NCBI GenBank assembly: GCA_963402885.1
Contig: OY727101.1
Span: 16,158,417-16,222,416, forward strand
Reading direction: 5' to 3'
Origin: Antedon bifida
Lineage: Eukaryota; Echinodermata; Crinoidea; Comatulida; Antedonidae
DNA: 64,000 nucleotides
A program made the position numbers and the translations under genes. The notes beneath the pieces are model-generated. The model saw nothing but the letters and a program-made list of their open reading frames with translations, had not been told where the DNA came from and did no database searches. Of the stretch, positions 22,291 to 34,790 are shown piece after piece; the first letter of the stretch is position 1, and each line of letters opens with the position of its first letter.

Positions 22291-23039
22291 TATGACTGAA
22301 TAAAATCAAACTAAATAAAACTGTGGATACGAAGTTCTGATAAGCAATGACCAATATTTATCAAAACTCTTTAAACATTACTTTAAATAAACCTTTAACT
22401 CATTCTAACATTTACAATAACTAAAAAACTAACTTTGTTGGAAGAATTTTCTAAAACATTACTTACTAAATTGTTAATAGGTAGGCCTATGATATCACTA
22501 CACGTAGTAATGTATAAAGATTCCTACTCCATGGCTTCTCAATCTTAAATATTGATCGTAGGTAATAACTAGTTTTGTTTTCTCAATGAGTATACTGATA
22601 TACATTTACATGACAAAATGACAAACACAAAACGATGATCAACCACTATTGTTCCAAAATCAAGCGTTTTGATTGGTTCCTTTATTAGTTTCTTCACACT
22701 TTTATTACACAACATACATTGCAACAGAGTAATAATAAAGATATAATAAAACGTGTGGAGGGTGGTCAAGGAAGACAATAAAACAACATACAAGATACAA
22801 GATAACTTTATTGTCAAATAGTTCAACGAAAGATTTGAAATTGGTTTTTCTCATGGCAACTTAATATAAAAATAGAATAAAATCAGTAAAATGATAAAAT
22901 ACGAAGTTAAATACACAGTACAGTAAAAATATACAGATTAAAATGCATATACAGGATTTACAAAATGCAAAAATTAATAAGAGAATAAATGCTATTAGGT
23001 GTTCCAAGATGTTCGAAAATACAATTATTAGTCGCGTGG

Positions 23040-23098
23040 ACGCGACTCTATAGTCAGTCGGTCGGTCTGTCTGTCGGTCTGTCTGTCGGTCCGGTATC
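23040..23098. repeat. GTCT/GTCG simple repeat
   Basis: Tetranucleotide repeat GGTCTGTCTGTCGGTCTGTC around 23055-23095. Confidence 0.85.
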
Positions 23099-23439
23099 AC
23101 TATGCATTGTAGCACGCGACTTAATGGCTGTTGGCCTTGTTTGTGTATAACAAATAACATGACATGAATAACATGAGCTACAGGTCTACAGAATTATGTC
23201 TAGTTAATTCAATTTAATAAAAATCTGGTATTGGAGATTTTAAATACCATTTTATGTATAAAATCATCTCTTTCTTTTATTTATCCCGTATGTTGTTTAC
23301 TTTTAAATTGTGATTACCAAAAATTGGTCATTTTACTTTCTGTGTTTGTTAAATTTTGTATTCTACTTTTCAGTCTTCTCATTGCTTCTATCTTTAGGTA
23401 TCTTTACGACACTTTATTTACGTTTGCATAACTTTTTTT

Positions 23440-23545
23440 ACCGTAGGTTGACCAATCACAAGCGACAATTCGAATAGTGCGGCATTTCGTGATTGGTCAA
23501 AGTACTTGCGACGCGCTTACGTCCTTGTGTATCGTCAAATAGGAA
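23440..23545. mobile_element. Palindromic CCAAT-type MITE, family 2
   Basis: GTTGACCAATCACAAGCGAC at the left pairs with CGTGATTGGTCAAAGT on the right, followed by TTGCGACGCGCTTACGTCCT. The left outer arm is missing. Confidence 0.7.
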
Positions 23546-24129
23546 TGTGGAAAACGTCATATTCAAATGGATACCTGGTAAGGTAAAAAACATTGCCGAT
23601 CTGCATTATGAGATTACTGTATATTATGTTTACGTGTTTGATTAAAAAAAAACATGACCAGGGGTAATAATGTAAAGCGCTTAAAAACTTTGTGCATGTA
23701 AACCAAATTTTTTTCTAACCAAAACAATTAATTTACAATTACAGTATTATACGCCTAAAAACTAAAAAAACTAACGCCTTAGTGCATTATCACTGAATTC
23801 ATAACCCTGCTTCTATCGCGCCCTACATTTTCCTACGTTATATTGTATAGCTTTTTTTTTATTCTAGTTAAATTCAAAATAATAGTCCTAGTAACTTCAT
23901 GGTGACTTGACATGCTGAAATGTCTTCAAATTCCCTACTCTCTCAGTATGTGGTATATACGCCTGTTCATTTATATAGGCCTACTTTTCGTAAATAATTT
24001 TTTCTAATAATATGCTTCAACTGTAAAATTGGACTTCATCAATCAAGCCATAGAAATAACGTTCGTTGCTGCCTTGTGCTGTTCCAATAACGACTGGGTT
24101 AGCATTGGTCGGTATAGAACCAGAGGGGG

Positions 24130-24675
24130 CGGTTGGTGGTTGCTGTCTGGGGTTCGAAAATTGTAAATGCGCGAAACACCTATGGGCTGATTTTTAAGAC
24201 AATTTTGAAAAATAGAACTGCTACTGTAGGTCCCTGGAAATTGGACTTATATAGGCCCCTATTGATAAATGAAACGAAATTATAAGTCTAAGGACCAGCC
24301 CGCCATTGATGGTTGGGTGGAGCTGCTAGGTTCCTGCAAAACATTGAAATATGAAACGAAGGTCTACAGGACCACCATGGATGGGATGGAGCTAAGAACA
24401 TTTTGAAAAATAGAGTTGCTAGGTCCCGGAAATTGGACTTATCATACTTCGAAACATAAAACAAAATATATACCGGTAAGTCTCCAGAACCAGCCCTACC
24501 ATTGTTGGGACTGAGATATAAAAAAAATTGAATTGTAAAATAGACCTATGGTCCCGGCCCGACAATGCACTGACTGTATTGTACTTCGAAATATGAAACG
24601 AAATGTATAAGTATCCATGACCAGCTCTATAATTGGGGCTGAGCTAAGGAAATTTTGAAAAATAGAGCTGCAGGT
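24130..24675. repeat. Degenerate tandem repeat inserted in copy C
   Basis: Three to four diverged units of roughly 110-130 bases sharing GAAATATGAAACGAA, GACCAGCCC, GGGCTGAGCTAAG and TTTTGAAAAATAGAGCTGC. It replaces the central LamG domain of copy C. Confidence 0.65.
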
Positions 24676-24805
24676 CTGAAGGCTGCTATTCTCCCCGACG
24701 CGGGGGCTATACTCCCCGACGCGGGGGCTATTCTCCCCGACGCGGGGGATATTCTCCCCGACGCGGGGCTATTCTCCCCGACGCGGGGGATATTTTCCCC
24801 GACGC
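24676..24805. repeat. GC-rich 22-23 bp minisatellite
   Basis: Six or so units of CTATTCTCCCCGACGCGGGG with a short hairpin core (CCCCGACGCGGGG). It is strikingly GC-rich for this window. It joins directly to the LamG copy C coding frame. Confidence 0.9.
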
Positions 24806-25922
24806 TAGCTGGCGCCACCACAGAAAATTAGTTGACAATTCAAATTCCATTGTATGGTCTTCACCTGATATCACGACATAATCATTCATCTCGGATTGCG
24901 TACTAGACTCATTTTCCAGACCACTAGTTGATGATTCCTTTACCACCATTGTATTACGACCATCTTCATCTAACGTCATGACAGTATCATCCATCTCGGA
25001 TTGAGTACTAGACTCATTTTCCAGACCATTATTTGAGGATTCTGTTACCATGCTATTTGTATTATCAACACCTTCATCATCTGACGTCATGACATTGTTT
25101 TGTTGATTCTCAATAAATTGGTGAGCTAAGTACGGAGCAACCAGTTTATATTCATTGCAAACAATCCCATTTCTTTCAAGAAACTTATAATTAGAACTGG
25201 TACATCTAATGCATTTTGAAAGTGAAACCACCTCCAACATACATTTCTCCAGACCAGCCACTTTCACCAGTTTTTGGTTGTTTCCACATTTTGTTTGACG
25301 TTTACCATTTACGCCAAATATTTCCAGAACAACGATCAACGTTAACATGATGTAATACATAATCTGATAAACAAAAGAATACTGTATGTGAAAATCAGTA
25401 GCTAATTGTAATAAACAACACTGAACATATTACATTTACGTCAAATATTACCAGATCAACGTTAACATACTGCAATACATAATCTAATAAACAAAAGAAA
25501 AAATACTATACGAGGTCTTTTCCCTTGAAATTTGATCTTGGAAATAAACTTAACATTGACAAAATGTATAAAAAAAAAGAAATAAACTAAGATTTAATAT
25601 AGAAATATAGGAGTTTTAAAACAATTCATATTTGAAAGGATCCACATGGAAGTATCTAAATATAAGCAAAAGTAATGAAGAGAAACAAATGTGTAGTTTG
25701 ATACCACTCAGCACGCATTAAATTCTGCTCAATTTTTAATATTGATCACTTTTAGGCAATAACTCGTTCTGTTGTCTCGAAGTATACATTTACAACATGA
25801 CAAACACACAAAAAGATGTTCAACCACTATTGTGCCAAAATAAAGCGTTTTAATTGGTTACACAAACAATGACAATGAAACTATATCTTATTTGTTTTCA
25901 GGTAAACTCAACGAGTGTCAAA

Positions 25923-27372
25923 TTATTAGCATTACCAAGTTTAATTCAATTAATTAAAAGCTACCTTAGCAATAGACATCAACTCACTTCATTTAACTCA
26001 ATCAATTCCACAATGGTCCAAAACTATATGCGGTGTACCCCAAGGGTCTATACTGTGGGACCATTATTATTTGTGATTTATGTCAACGACTCACCTAACA
26101 CATCCAGACTTTTAAATTGTATTTTATTTGGCGATTACACAAATATATTTTACTCACATAAAAATAGACACTATTTACAATTATGTAATGTTATGTAAAT
26201 GTAATGTTGAACTTATTAAAGTTGCAAATTGGTTTAAATTAAACAAGCTTTCCCTTAATATTCAAAAAAACAAATTATGTTCTGTTTAATTATAAAGTTA
26301 AAGCTTCTATTAATGATCATATTTTTATTGATAATTTTAGAAAAATTAACATGGAAACCTCAGCTTCATATAATTAGTAATATAATTTCGCGAAATATTG
26401 GCATTATGAATAAACTCAAATACATACTTCAGAGTCCTTCTAATATACTCATAACCCTATATAATACCTTAGTTCTACCGTATATTTCATTTTGCAATTT
26501 AATTTGGGTCGTAACTATTGGTAAATTTGAAACATTATGCCCTTGGACAAGCCTTGAATCATCCCATATTGATCATCTGTTCAAGTTACAAAAGAGAGCC
26601 TTGAGAATTTGTGATGGTTCATCATTTCAATCTCATACCAAACCTTTATTAAGTTTAATGTTTTGAACATCTACGATATTAATAAACCCCAAACGGCTCT
26701 GTACATGTATCGTATTCACAATTTAATTATTCCACATCATATTTCTTCATTATTTGTTAAATCATCTGACAAGCATGCATTTAATACTAGACAAGCAGAT
26801 AATTATGTAACCGAAGCTTTTACAACAAACCTAAGACGTAATTCTGTTTTATATATTGGTCCCAAACTTAGTAATTCTCTCTAGATTAAATTAAAAAACA
26901 ACTCATCCATTGCTAATTTTTAATATAAACTCAAGAAATCTCTGGCCTGTACAATACAAAATAATTGCCTGACATGCACAATCTGATTTGTTTTGCCTTT
27001 GTATTTCCCTTTCTCTCAAATAATTTATCGATTACATTTCCATTATATTGTTGTTATTATTATTATAATCTGTGCCATGATTTTACATATTTCCATATGC
27101 ATATTTGCTTTTTATCCCATAGGCCTATCCGAATACTACTCTGTTTATTTATTCATTATTTTTTAACTCCTGTTTTTTTCTACTTCTTTATTTTCTTTTT
27201 TTATAGCATATTTATAATTATAATAATATATGTATAATGTTTGAAATGGGGGTCAGACCTGCATCCACACTCATGTTTCTTTTAATCTAATTTATAATTA
27301 TTCTATGTTTTATTAGAATGTACAACTGTATTATTTGATGTATGTGGAAAATTTAATAAAACAAACAAAACA
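25923..27372 (+). mobile_element. 5'-truncated LINE with reverse transcriptase remnants, copy 1
   Basis: Frameshifted remnants of a non-LTR retrotransposon. Recognisable phrases are IKSYLSNRHQLTSFNS, then a decayed PQGS-like motif followed by GPLLFVIYVND, then a decayed catalytic box (normal sister copy reads LFADDT). Later pieces HISNIISRNIGIMNKLKY, LYNTLVLPYISFCNLIW and LFKLQKRALRI match the C-terminal end of such ORF2 proteins. The 3' end is AATAAAACAAACAAAAC, a short-repeat tail as in CR1/L2-like elements. It joins LamG coding sequence at 27373. Inactive. Confidence 0.82.
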
Positions 27373-27690
27373 AAGTCACCATCCTCCTGGAAACCATTAT
27401 TCAAAATATACTGTTTACGATCACCTCCTTCCAAACTGTTAAACCACAAACTAACCGTAAATTCTGATCCAAAATCAAAGTTACTGAACTCATCAACAGC
27501 AACTCTCTGAGAGCCAGTGTAGATGGCGGCTAATCCAGATATACCAGTTGTGTATGTTAAGTCTGTACTATTAGATCTTCCATGGCGTTCATTGCCAGAT
27601 GTATCATTTACGTCACACTCAAACGATTGACTAATAGACTTATTTTCCAGACAATAGTTGCGGATTCCGTTTCCATTGTACTGCCACCTT
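27373..27690 (-). pseudogene. LamG-like fragment D next to LINE 3' end
   Basis: Minus-strand remnant covering the first half of a LamG-like domain (landmarks NDTSGNERHGRSN, TDLTYTTGISGLAA, FDFGSEFTVSLW, YILNNGF), ending abruptly where the LINE 3' tail begins. Pieces of the acidic linker lie to its right, up to about 27720. There is no signal peptide and no second half of the domain. Confidence 0.8.
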
Positions 27691-27976
27691 CATCTGGAGG
27701 ATTCCGTTACCACCATTTTTTCTAATAATAGTAACTATATATTTCCAAATACTATCGACTCCTAAACTTACTGTAACTTCAGGAGGCCAGAAGAAAATAT
27801 TATTCCATGGGTAAGGCGCATCACATTATTCAATCATACTTCATTATTATTATTATACCTGCATTTGATTACAGTTCTAAACATGATAAGGCCTACTCAC
27901 ACGATGAATACCGTACAATATCTATATTTGAAATCCCGAAAAAGAACTTAATGGGCGGCAAACGCTGCCTTATTAC

Positions 27977-29273
27977 TTATGGTATCTGAGTCATATTATA
28001 GTAGTAGGCTGCTACTTGTTTTGACGACACAGAACTATTGTAAAATTGGACTTCATCAATCAAGCCATAGAAATAACATTCGTTGCTGACATATGCTGTT
28101 CCAATAACGACTGGGTTAGAATTGATCAGTATAGGACAATAGAAACGGTGAGACTGACCAGATTGCATCTCTCCATTTACATAAAATTCTGTGTAACCGC
28201 CGTTGTAGGTTAAAACCACATGTTGCCATACTCCAAATTGAACCACATGCCTATAGTTATAGTTACCTGGTAAAAGGTGATACCAAGAATGTAATATCAT
28301 TACCATGTTCAATTACAAAGTCGACATCCCCCTGGAAACCATTATTCAAAATAACTTGTTTGCGATCTCCTTCCAAACTGTTATACCACAAACTAACCGT
28401 AAATTCTGATCCAAAATCAAAGTTACTGAACTCATCAACAACAATGCTCTGAGAGCCGGTGAAGTTGGCGGCTAGACCACTTATACCAGTTGTGTATGTT
28501 AAGTCTGTACCATTAGATATTCCATGGCGTTTATTGCCAGATGTATCATTTACGTCACCTTCAAATGCGTAATAAGCAAGTAAATATTGGTTCTCTCCAA
28601 CCAAGAGGCTGTCGTGGTTGCCAGTTTGCGTACTGGACTCAGTTTCCAGACAATTAGTTGACAATTCAGATTCCATTGTATGAACTTCACCTGATGTCAC
28701 AACATAATCCATCTCGGAATGAGTACTAGACTCATTTTCCACACCACTAGTTGATGATCCCGTTACCACCATTGTATTGCGACCATCGGCATCTTCATCT
28801 GATGTCATATCATCCATCTCGGATTGCGTACTAGACTCATTTTCCAGACCACTAGTTGATGATTCCGTTACCACCATTGTATTACGACCATCTTCATCTG
28901 ACGTCATGACAGTATCATCCATCTCGGATTGAGTACTAGACTCATTTTCCAGACCATTATTTGAGGATTCTGTTACCATGCTATTTGTATTATCAACTCC
29001 TTCATCTGACGTCATGACATTGTTTTGTTGTTGGTCATTAAATTGGTTAGGAGCAACCAGTTGATTGCAAACATCATTCCCATTTTTTTCAAGAAACTTA
29101 GATTTAGAACTGGTACACCTAATGCATTTTGAAAGTGAGACCACCTCAAACATACATTTCTCCAGACCAGCCACTTTCACCAGTTTTTGGTTGTTTCCAC
29201 ATTTTGTTTGACGTTTACCATTTACGCCAAATATTTCCAGAACAACGATCAACGTGAACACCCCGAAATACAT
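27977..29273 (-). pseudogene. LamG-like copy E with frameshift
   Basis: Starts with a normal signal peptide (MYFGVFTLIVVLEIFGVNG), Cys segment, about three acidic repeats and the first half of the LamG domain (28263-29273). The frame stops after LVSPFTR. The rest of the domain (VVQFGVWQHVVLTYNG to FYGLIDEVQFYN) continues in another frame at 27977-28262. A small deletion near 28262-28275 is the simplest cause. The untranslated-exon donor at 29638/29637 is intact. Either a young pseudogene or an assembly or sequencing indel. Confidence 0.8.
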
Positions 29274-29867
29274 AATCTATTAAACAAAAGAATACTGAAT
29301 GTGAAAATCAGTGGCTAATTGTATTAAACAACACTGAACATATTACATTTACGTCAAATACTACAAGATCAACGTTAACATACTGCAATACATAATCTAA
29401 TAAACAAAAGAAAAAATACTATACGAGGTCTTTTCCCGTGAAATTTGAACTTTGAAATAAACTTTCAAATTAATGATAAACGAACCAAATGTTGCATTGA
29501 CAAAATGTCAAAAAAAAAAAAGAAATCAACTAAGATTTAATATAGAAATATAGGAGTTTTAAAACAATTCATATTTGAAAGGATCCACATGGAAGTATCT
29601 AAATATAAGCAAAAGTAATGAAGAGAAACGAACTTACAAATGTGTAGTGTGATACCACTCAGCACGCATTAAATTCTGCTCAATTTTTAATATTGATCAC
29701 TTTTAGGCAATAACTCGTTCTGTTGTCTCGAAGTATACACTGTATACATTTACAACATGACAAACACACAAAAAGATGTTCAACCACTATTGTGCCAAAA
29801 TAAAGCGTTTTAATTGGTTATTTCCAGGTAAACTCAACGAGTGTCAAATTATGTGATACCAATAAAT

Positions 29868-31106
29868 TATTAGCGTTGCCAAGTTTAATTCAATTAATCA
29901 ACTCACTTCATTTAACTCAATCAATTCCAAATGTCCAAAACTATATGCGGTGTACCCCAAGGGTCTATACTGGGACCATTATTTTTTTTGATTTATATCA
30001 ACGACATACCTAACACATCCAAACTTTTACATTTTATTTTATTTGCCGATGACACAGATATAAGAGACATTTTTTTACAATTATTAATGTTGAAGTTATT
30101 AAAGTTGCAAATTGGTTTAAATTAAACAAGCATTCCCTTAATATTAAAAAAACATGTTCTGTTTAATTATAAAGTTAAAGTATATAATACCTTAGTGGTT
30201 CTACCGTATATTTCTTATTGCAATTTAATTTGGGCCGTAAATATTAAAATTTGAAACATTATGCCCTTAGACAAGCCTTGAATCATCACATATTGAGCCT
30301 TGAGAATTTGTGATGGTTCATCATTTCAATCTCATACCAAACCTTTATTCCTTAAGTTTAATGTTTTGAACATCTACGATGTTAATAAACCCCAAACGGC
30401 TCTCTTCATGTATCGTATTCACAATTTAATTATTCCACCTCGTATTTCTTAACCATTTGTTAAGTCATCTGACAAGCATGCATTTAATACTAGACATGCA
30501 GATAATTATGTAAACGAAGCTTTTACAACAAACCTTAGACGTAATTATGTTTTATATATTGGTCCCAACCTTAGTAATTCTCTCTAGATTGAATTAAAAA
30601 ACAAACCATCCATTGCTAATTTTTAATATAAGCTCAAGAAATCTCTGGTCTGCACAATACAAAATAATTGCCTGACATGCACAATCTGATTTGTTTTGCC
30701 TTTGTATTTCCCTTTCTCTCGAATAATGTATCGATTACATTTCCATTTTATTGTTATTATTATTATAATCTGTGCCATGATTTTACATATTTCCATATGC
30801 ATATTTGCTTTTTATCCCATAGGCCTATCCGAATACTACTCTGTTTATTTATTTATTGTTTTTTTAACTCATGTTTTTTTTTCTACTTCTTTATTATCTT
30901 TTTTATAGCATATTTGTAATCATACTAATGTATGTATAATTTTTGAAATGGGGGTCAGCCTTAAAGTTCTTTAACTTATTTGACCTGCATCCACACTCAT
31001 GTTTCTTTTAATCTAATTCATAATTAATCTATGTTTTATTAGAATGTACAACTGTATTATTTGATGTGTGTGGAAAATTTAATAAAACAAACAAAACAAA
31101 CAAAGT
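29868..31106 (+). mobile_element. 5'-truncated LINE, copy 2
   Basis: Duplicate of the LINE at 25923 with extra internal deletions. Here the reverse transcriptase boxes are clearer: [19 protein letters not shown] and ILFADDT. The 3' tail AATAAAACAAACAAAAC is followed by the same LamG junction, so it was copied by segmental duplication and not by a second insertion. Confidence 0.85.
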
Positions 31107-31340
31107 CACCATCCTCCTGGAAACCATTATTCAAAATAAACTGTTTGCGATCACCTCCTTCCAAACTGTTATACCACAAACTAACCGTAAATTCTGTTCC
31201 AAAATCAAAGTTACTGAACTCATCAGCAGCAACTCTCTGAGAGCCGGTGAAGTTGGCGGCTAGACCACTTACACCAGTTGTGTATGTTAAGTCTGTACTA
31301 TTAGATCTTCCATGGCGTTTAGTGCCAGATGTATCAAAAA
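31107..31340 (-). pseudogene. LamG-like fragment F
   Basis: Same half-domain remnant as fragment D (DLTYTTGVSGLAANFTGSQ, FTVSLWYNSLEGG, FILNNGF), cut at the identical LINE boundary. To its right lies ordinary LamG upstream sequence, including a splice-donor-like ACTTAC at about 31976-31981. Confidence 0.8.
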
Positions 31341-31629
31341 TATTGCATAATACAATATCTATGTCAGTAAATTAATAATTGAGTGTTTCAGAAATAAATG
31401 AACAAAGTTTTGCGTTGATAAAAAGGTTTTGTCAAAAAAGAAATTAACGAAAATCCATCTTATAATTGGCGAGTTTGTCGCTGTGAATGCGTATGATATA
31501 TAAATAGAAAATAAAAACATAGAAATATGATCATCATTTTTAAAAATAAAGAAAAATTAAATATCTTTATTGAAATACCTAAACATAACAAAATGTAAGA
31601 GAGAAAACAGGGTCAGACCAAGTCAATCA

Positions 31630-31803
31630 GAACACTGAGCTCGCCTTGCCAAGATAAGAACTCGTAACAGTCCTTTGATCTTATGTCCGGTTGCAACAAA
31701 TACCAACAGTACTGTACTATGTACACATTCTCCGTGGCGAGGAACTGCTCGTATCACAGCCACATAAAAGCCCTTTGATCTCCGGAGCTCAGCATCCTGT
31801 TGT
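31630..31803. mobile_element. MITE family 3 (AACAGGA ends), intact
   Basis: Ends GAACACTGAGCTCGCC and GGAGCTCAGCATCCTGTTG are inverted partners. The interior GTACTGTACTATGTACA is shared with the copies at 39536, 44348 and 62656. Confidence 0.75.
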
Positions 31804-33195
31804 TAAATTACCTTGGTCAAACCAAGAATCAACTAGAACATTTAACAAAATGCTTAAAAAATTGTGGATTTATGAAGTTCTAAATACAGAAATGCCCAAA
31901 TTGATCGGAAACTTAACGAAATCTGTTGATAGTTAAAATAAAAAGTTATTTTGTTGGAAGAATGTATGAAACATTACTTACAAATGTGTAGTCTGATACC
32001 ACTCTCTAAGCACGTATTCAATTCTTCTCAATCTTTAGTATCACTTTCGTATGGTAATAACTCGTTCTGTTGTCTCAAAGTATACACTGTATACATTTAC
32101 ATGACAAAATGACAAACACACAAAAAGATCAACTTCTATTGTGCAAAAATAAAGCGTTTTAATTGGTTACAGGCAATGAGAATATAGGATTCTAACATTC
32201 CTTATTCCAGGTAAACTTAACGAGTGCTAATATTCGAGTCCAGCATTGACCATCCATCTCTGAACCTCTTATAAAGGCACAGATGAGTGGTAACGGTAAG
32301 CGTAAAACCGCGTAGATTGTCCCACGTAGACTCTATATCTATCCTGATCGGGGCTTCATCTCAACCGCCCGTCCGCGTTTTGTGTAAATATATAGTATAG
32401 ATGTTATATTATTGTTTTCCGATTACCGTTTACCGCTACCGCTGTGTAAATTGCCTTTAAAGATGTATTGGCACCCAAAAATATGAAAAATGAAGATTAA
32501 TAAAATCAGACTTTAAATATTCCATTTCCAAGGGTGGGGTTGAAGTGGACAAAATGTGATACAGGTAGTAACAGTATGTAGCCTGATTACAGAGATATGC
32601 AGGATGTGACGTGGAAATTGTGAATTTCAATGATTTCATACTGATTACAGAAAACAGAATTGTAAACTTTATGCAGGACCCTTGCCATCAATTATATACT
32701 GAAATTGTAATTATAAACGATGACTAAATAAATGTGAATTGAATTATCATTTACTTTTATTTACTAAGTATAAAAACACATTTCGTATTTTTTTTGGTTT
32801 GATAAAAAGAAATTTCTATTCACATTTACCAAATGTTTGATACAGGTATAATACAGAAATGTGAAAATCTCTTCAAACACAGTTTGTACTTTTTTTTCTA
32901 ATAATAGTAACTATACATTTACAAATATTTATACATTTTCAAATACTATCGACTCCTAAACTTACTGTAACTTCAGGAGGCCAGAAGAAAATATTATTCC
33001 ATAGGTAGGCGCATCACATTATTCAATCATACTTCATTCTTATTATAATTATACCTATACTTCATTCTTATTATTATACCTGCATTTGATTACAGTTCTA
33101 AACATGATAAGGCCTACTCACACGATGAATACCGTACAATATCTATTTATAATCACGTAAAAGAACTTAATGGGCGGCAAACGCTGCCTTATTAC

Positions 33196-34178
33196 TTATG
33201 GTATCTGAGTCATATTATAGTAGTAGGCTTCTACTTGTTGTGACGACACAGAACTATTGTAAAATTGGACTTCATCAATCAAGCCATAGAAATAACTTTC
33301 GTTGTTGCCATGTGCTGTTCCAATAACGACTGGGCTGGGATTGATCGGTATAGGACCAGAGCAACAGTCAGACTGACCAGATTGCGTTTCTGCATTGACA
33401 TAAAACGCTGTGTAACTGCCGTTGTAGGTTAAAACCACATGTCGCCACATTTGTGTAAACAATGGCGTATACAGAAATCTAGAGTTGTTTCTTTCGGTGA
33501 AAAGTGATGCATATAAATCAATTTGATAACCAAGTTTAAATTCAAATTCACCATCAAAACGGAACCCATTATTCAAAATAAACTGGCTGTCAGTGCCTTT
33601 TTTTAAACTTTTATACCACAAACTAACCGTAAATTCTGATCCAAAACTAAAGTTACTGAACATGTCAACAACAATGCTCTGAGAGCCGGTGAAGTTGGCG
33701 GCTAGACCACTTATACCAGTTGTGTATGTTAAGTCTGTACCATTAGATCTTCCATGGCGTTCATTGTCAGATGTATCATTCACTCGAATGCGTAATAAGC
33801 AAGTAAATACTGGTTCTCTCCAACCAAGACATTACGGTCATGATGGGTGCCAGTTTGCGTACTAGACTCAGTTTCCAGACAATTAGTTGCGGATTCCATA
33901 CTTTGAAATTCTTCATCTGACGTCATTACACTATTTTGTTGATTCTCATTAAATTGGTAAGGAGCAACTAGTTGATATTCGTTGCAAACATCATCCACAC
34001 TCTTTTCAAAAAACTTAAATTTAACACTGGAACACCTAATGCATTTTGAAAGTGAAACCACCTCCAACATACATTTTTCTCGATCAGCCAATTTCACTAG
34101 TTTTTGGTCGCTTGTACATTTACCATTTGTGGCAAATATTGCAAGAGCTACGATCAGCATTAATAAACTGCAATACAT
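33196..34178 (-). pseudogene. LamG-like copy G, 7-bp deletion frameshift
   Basis: A complete family member in outline: signal peptide MYCSLLMLIVALAIF, Cys segment, short linker without full acidic repeats, and a complete LamG-like domain to NSSVSSQQVEAYYYN. The reading frame is broken at about 33780. Intact copies have TACGTCACTCTCGAATGCG after GTATCATT, while this copy has CACTCGAATGCG, 7 bases fewer. Otherwise it has no in-frame stops, so the lesion looks recent. The donor for the untranslated exon is intact at 34580/34579. Confidence 0.85.
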
Positions 34179-34790
34179 AATCTAATGAAACAAACAGTGA
34201 AATATGAATTTTTGTAAATAAAAATGAACAAAACTAACATTGACCAAATGTATATAAAAAAATAACTCAACGAATATTTACAAATTGAAATATACGAGTT
34301 TTAAAATAATGAATAATTGAGAGGCTATCCACATTGAAATATCGAAATATAAACAAAAGTAATGAAGTGTGCGTTTAAACCAAAGACAAACTAGAAAATC
34401 TAACAAATGCTTTATAAATATTAGCGATTTATGAAGTTCAGATAAACAGATAACATTCATGAAAATACGATAACTTGTCGAGGCCTACTTTAAATCAAAC
34501 CTTAACTAACGTTTCAATATCTAAACTAACAAGTACATGTCTATTTTACTTTGTTGAAATAATTATGGAACTAACTTACAAACGTGTAGTTTGATAACAA
34601 CGGACGCATAAAATGACCACTACTGGCTACTCTATCTTAAATATTGATCACTTTCGTAGGTAATAACTCGTTTTTTTTCTCAATGAGTATACTGATATAC
34701 TTTTACATGACAAAATGACAAACACACAAAAAGATTATTAATCTCTATTGTGTAAAAATGAAAAACAAAATCGAGCTTTAATTGGTTACA

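Larger units (their letters stand above)
24015..25360 (-). pseudogene. LamG-like copy C, interrupted by repeat insertion
   Basis: The N-terminal part (24830-25360) is a normal family member: signal peptide, CGNNQKLVKVAGLEKCML, and two acidic repeats. After residue 176 or so the frame leaves the family and runs into a GC-rich minisatellite, giving an artificial tail of SGRIAPASGRI-type repeats that ends at 24728. The missing C-terminal strand of the LamG domain (NPVVIGTA to FYGLIDEVQFY) survives separately at about 24015-24125. So roughly 700 bases of foreign repeat replaced the middle of the domain. The 5' intron donor seen in the sister copy (29638/29637) is also deleted here. Almost certainly non-functional. 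Confidence 0.85.

Noticed and set aside
22569-23160. Hydrophobic open frames suggesting small membrane proteins
   Set aside because: Low-complexity AT-rich translation, one including the tetranucleotide repeat; no conservation visible.
26965-27237. Phe/Tyr-rich 90-codon frame
   Set aside because: It is the AT-rich 3' untranslated part of the truncated LINE, repeated at 30668.
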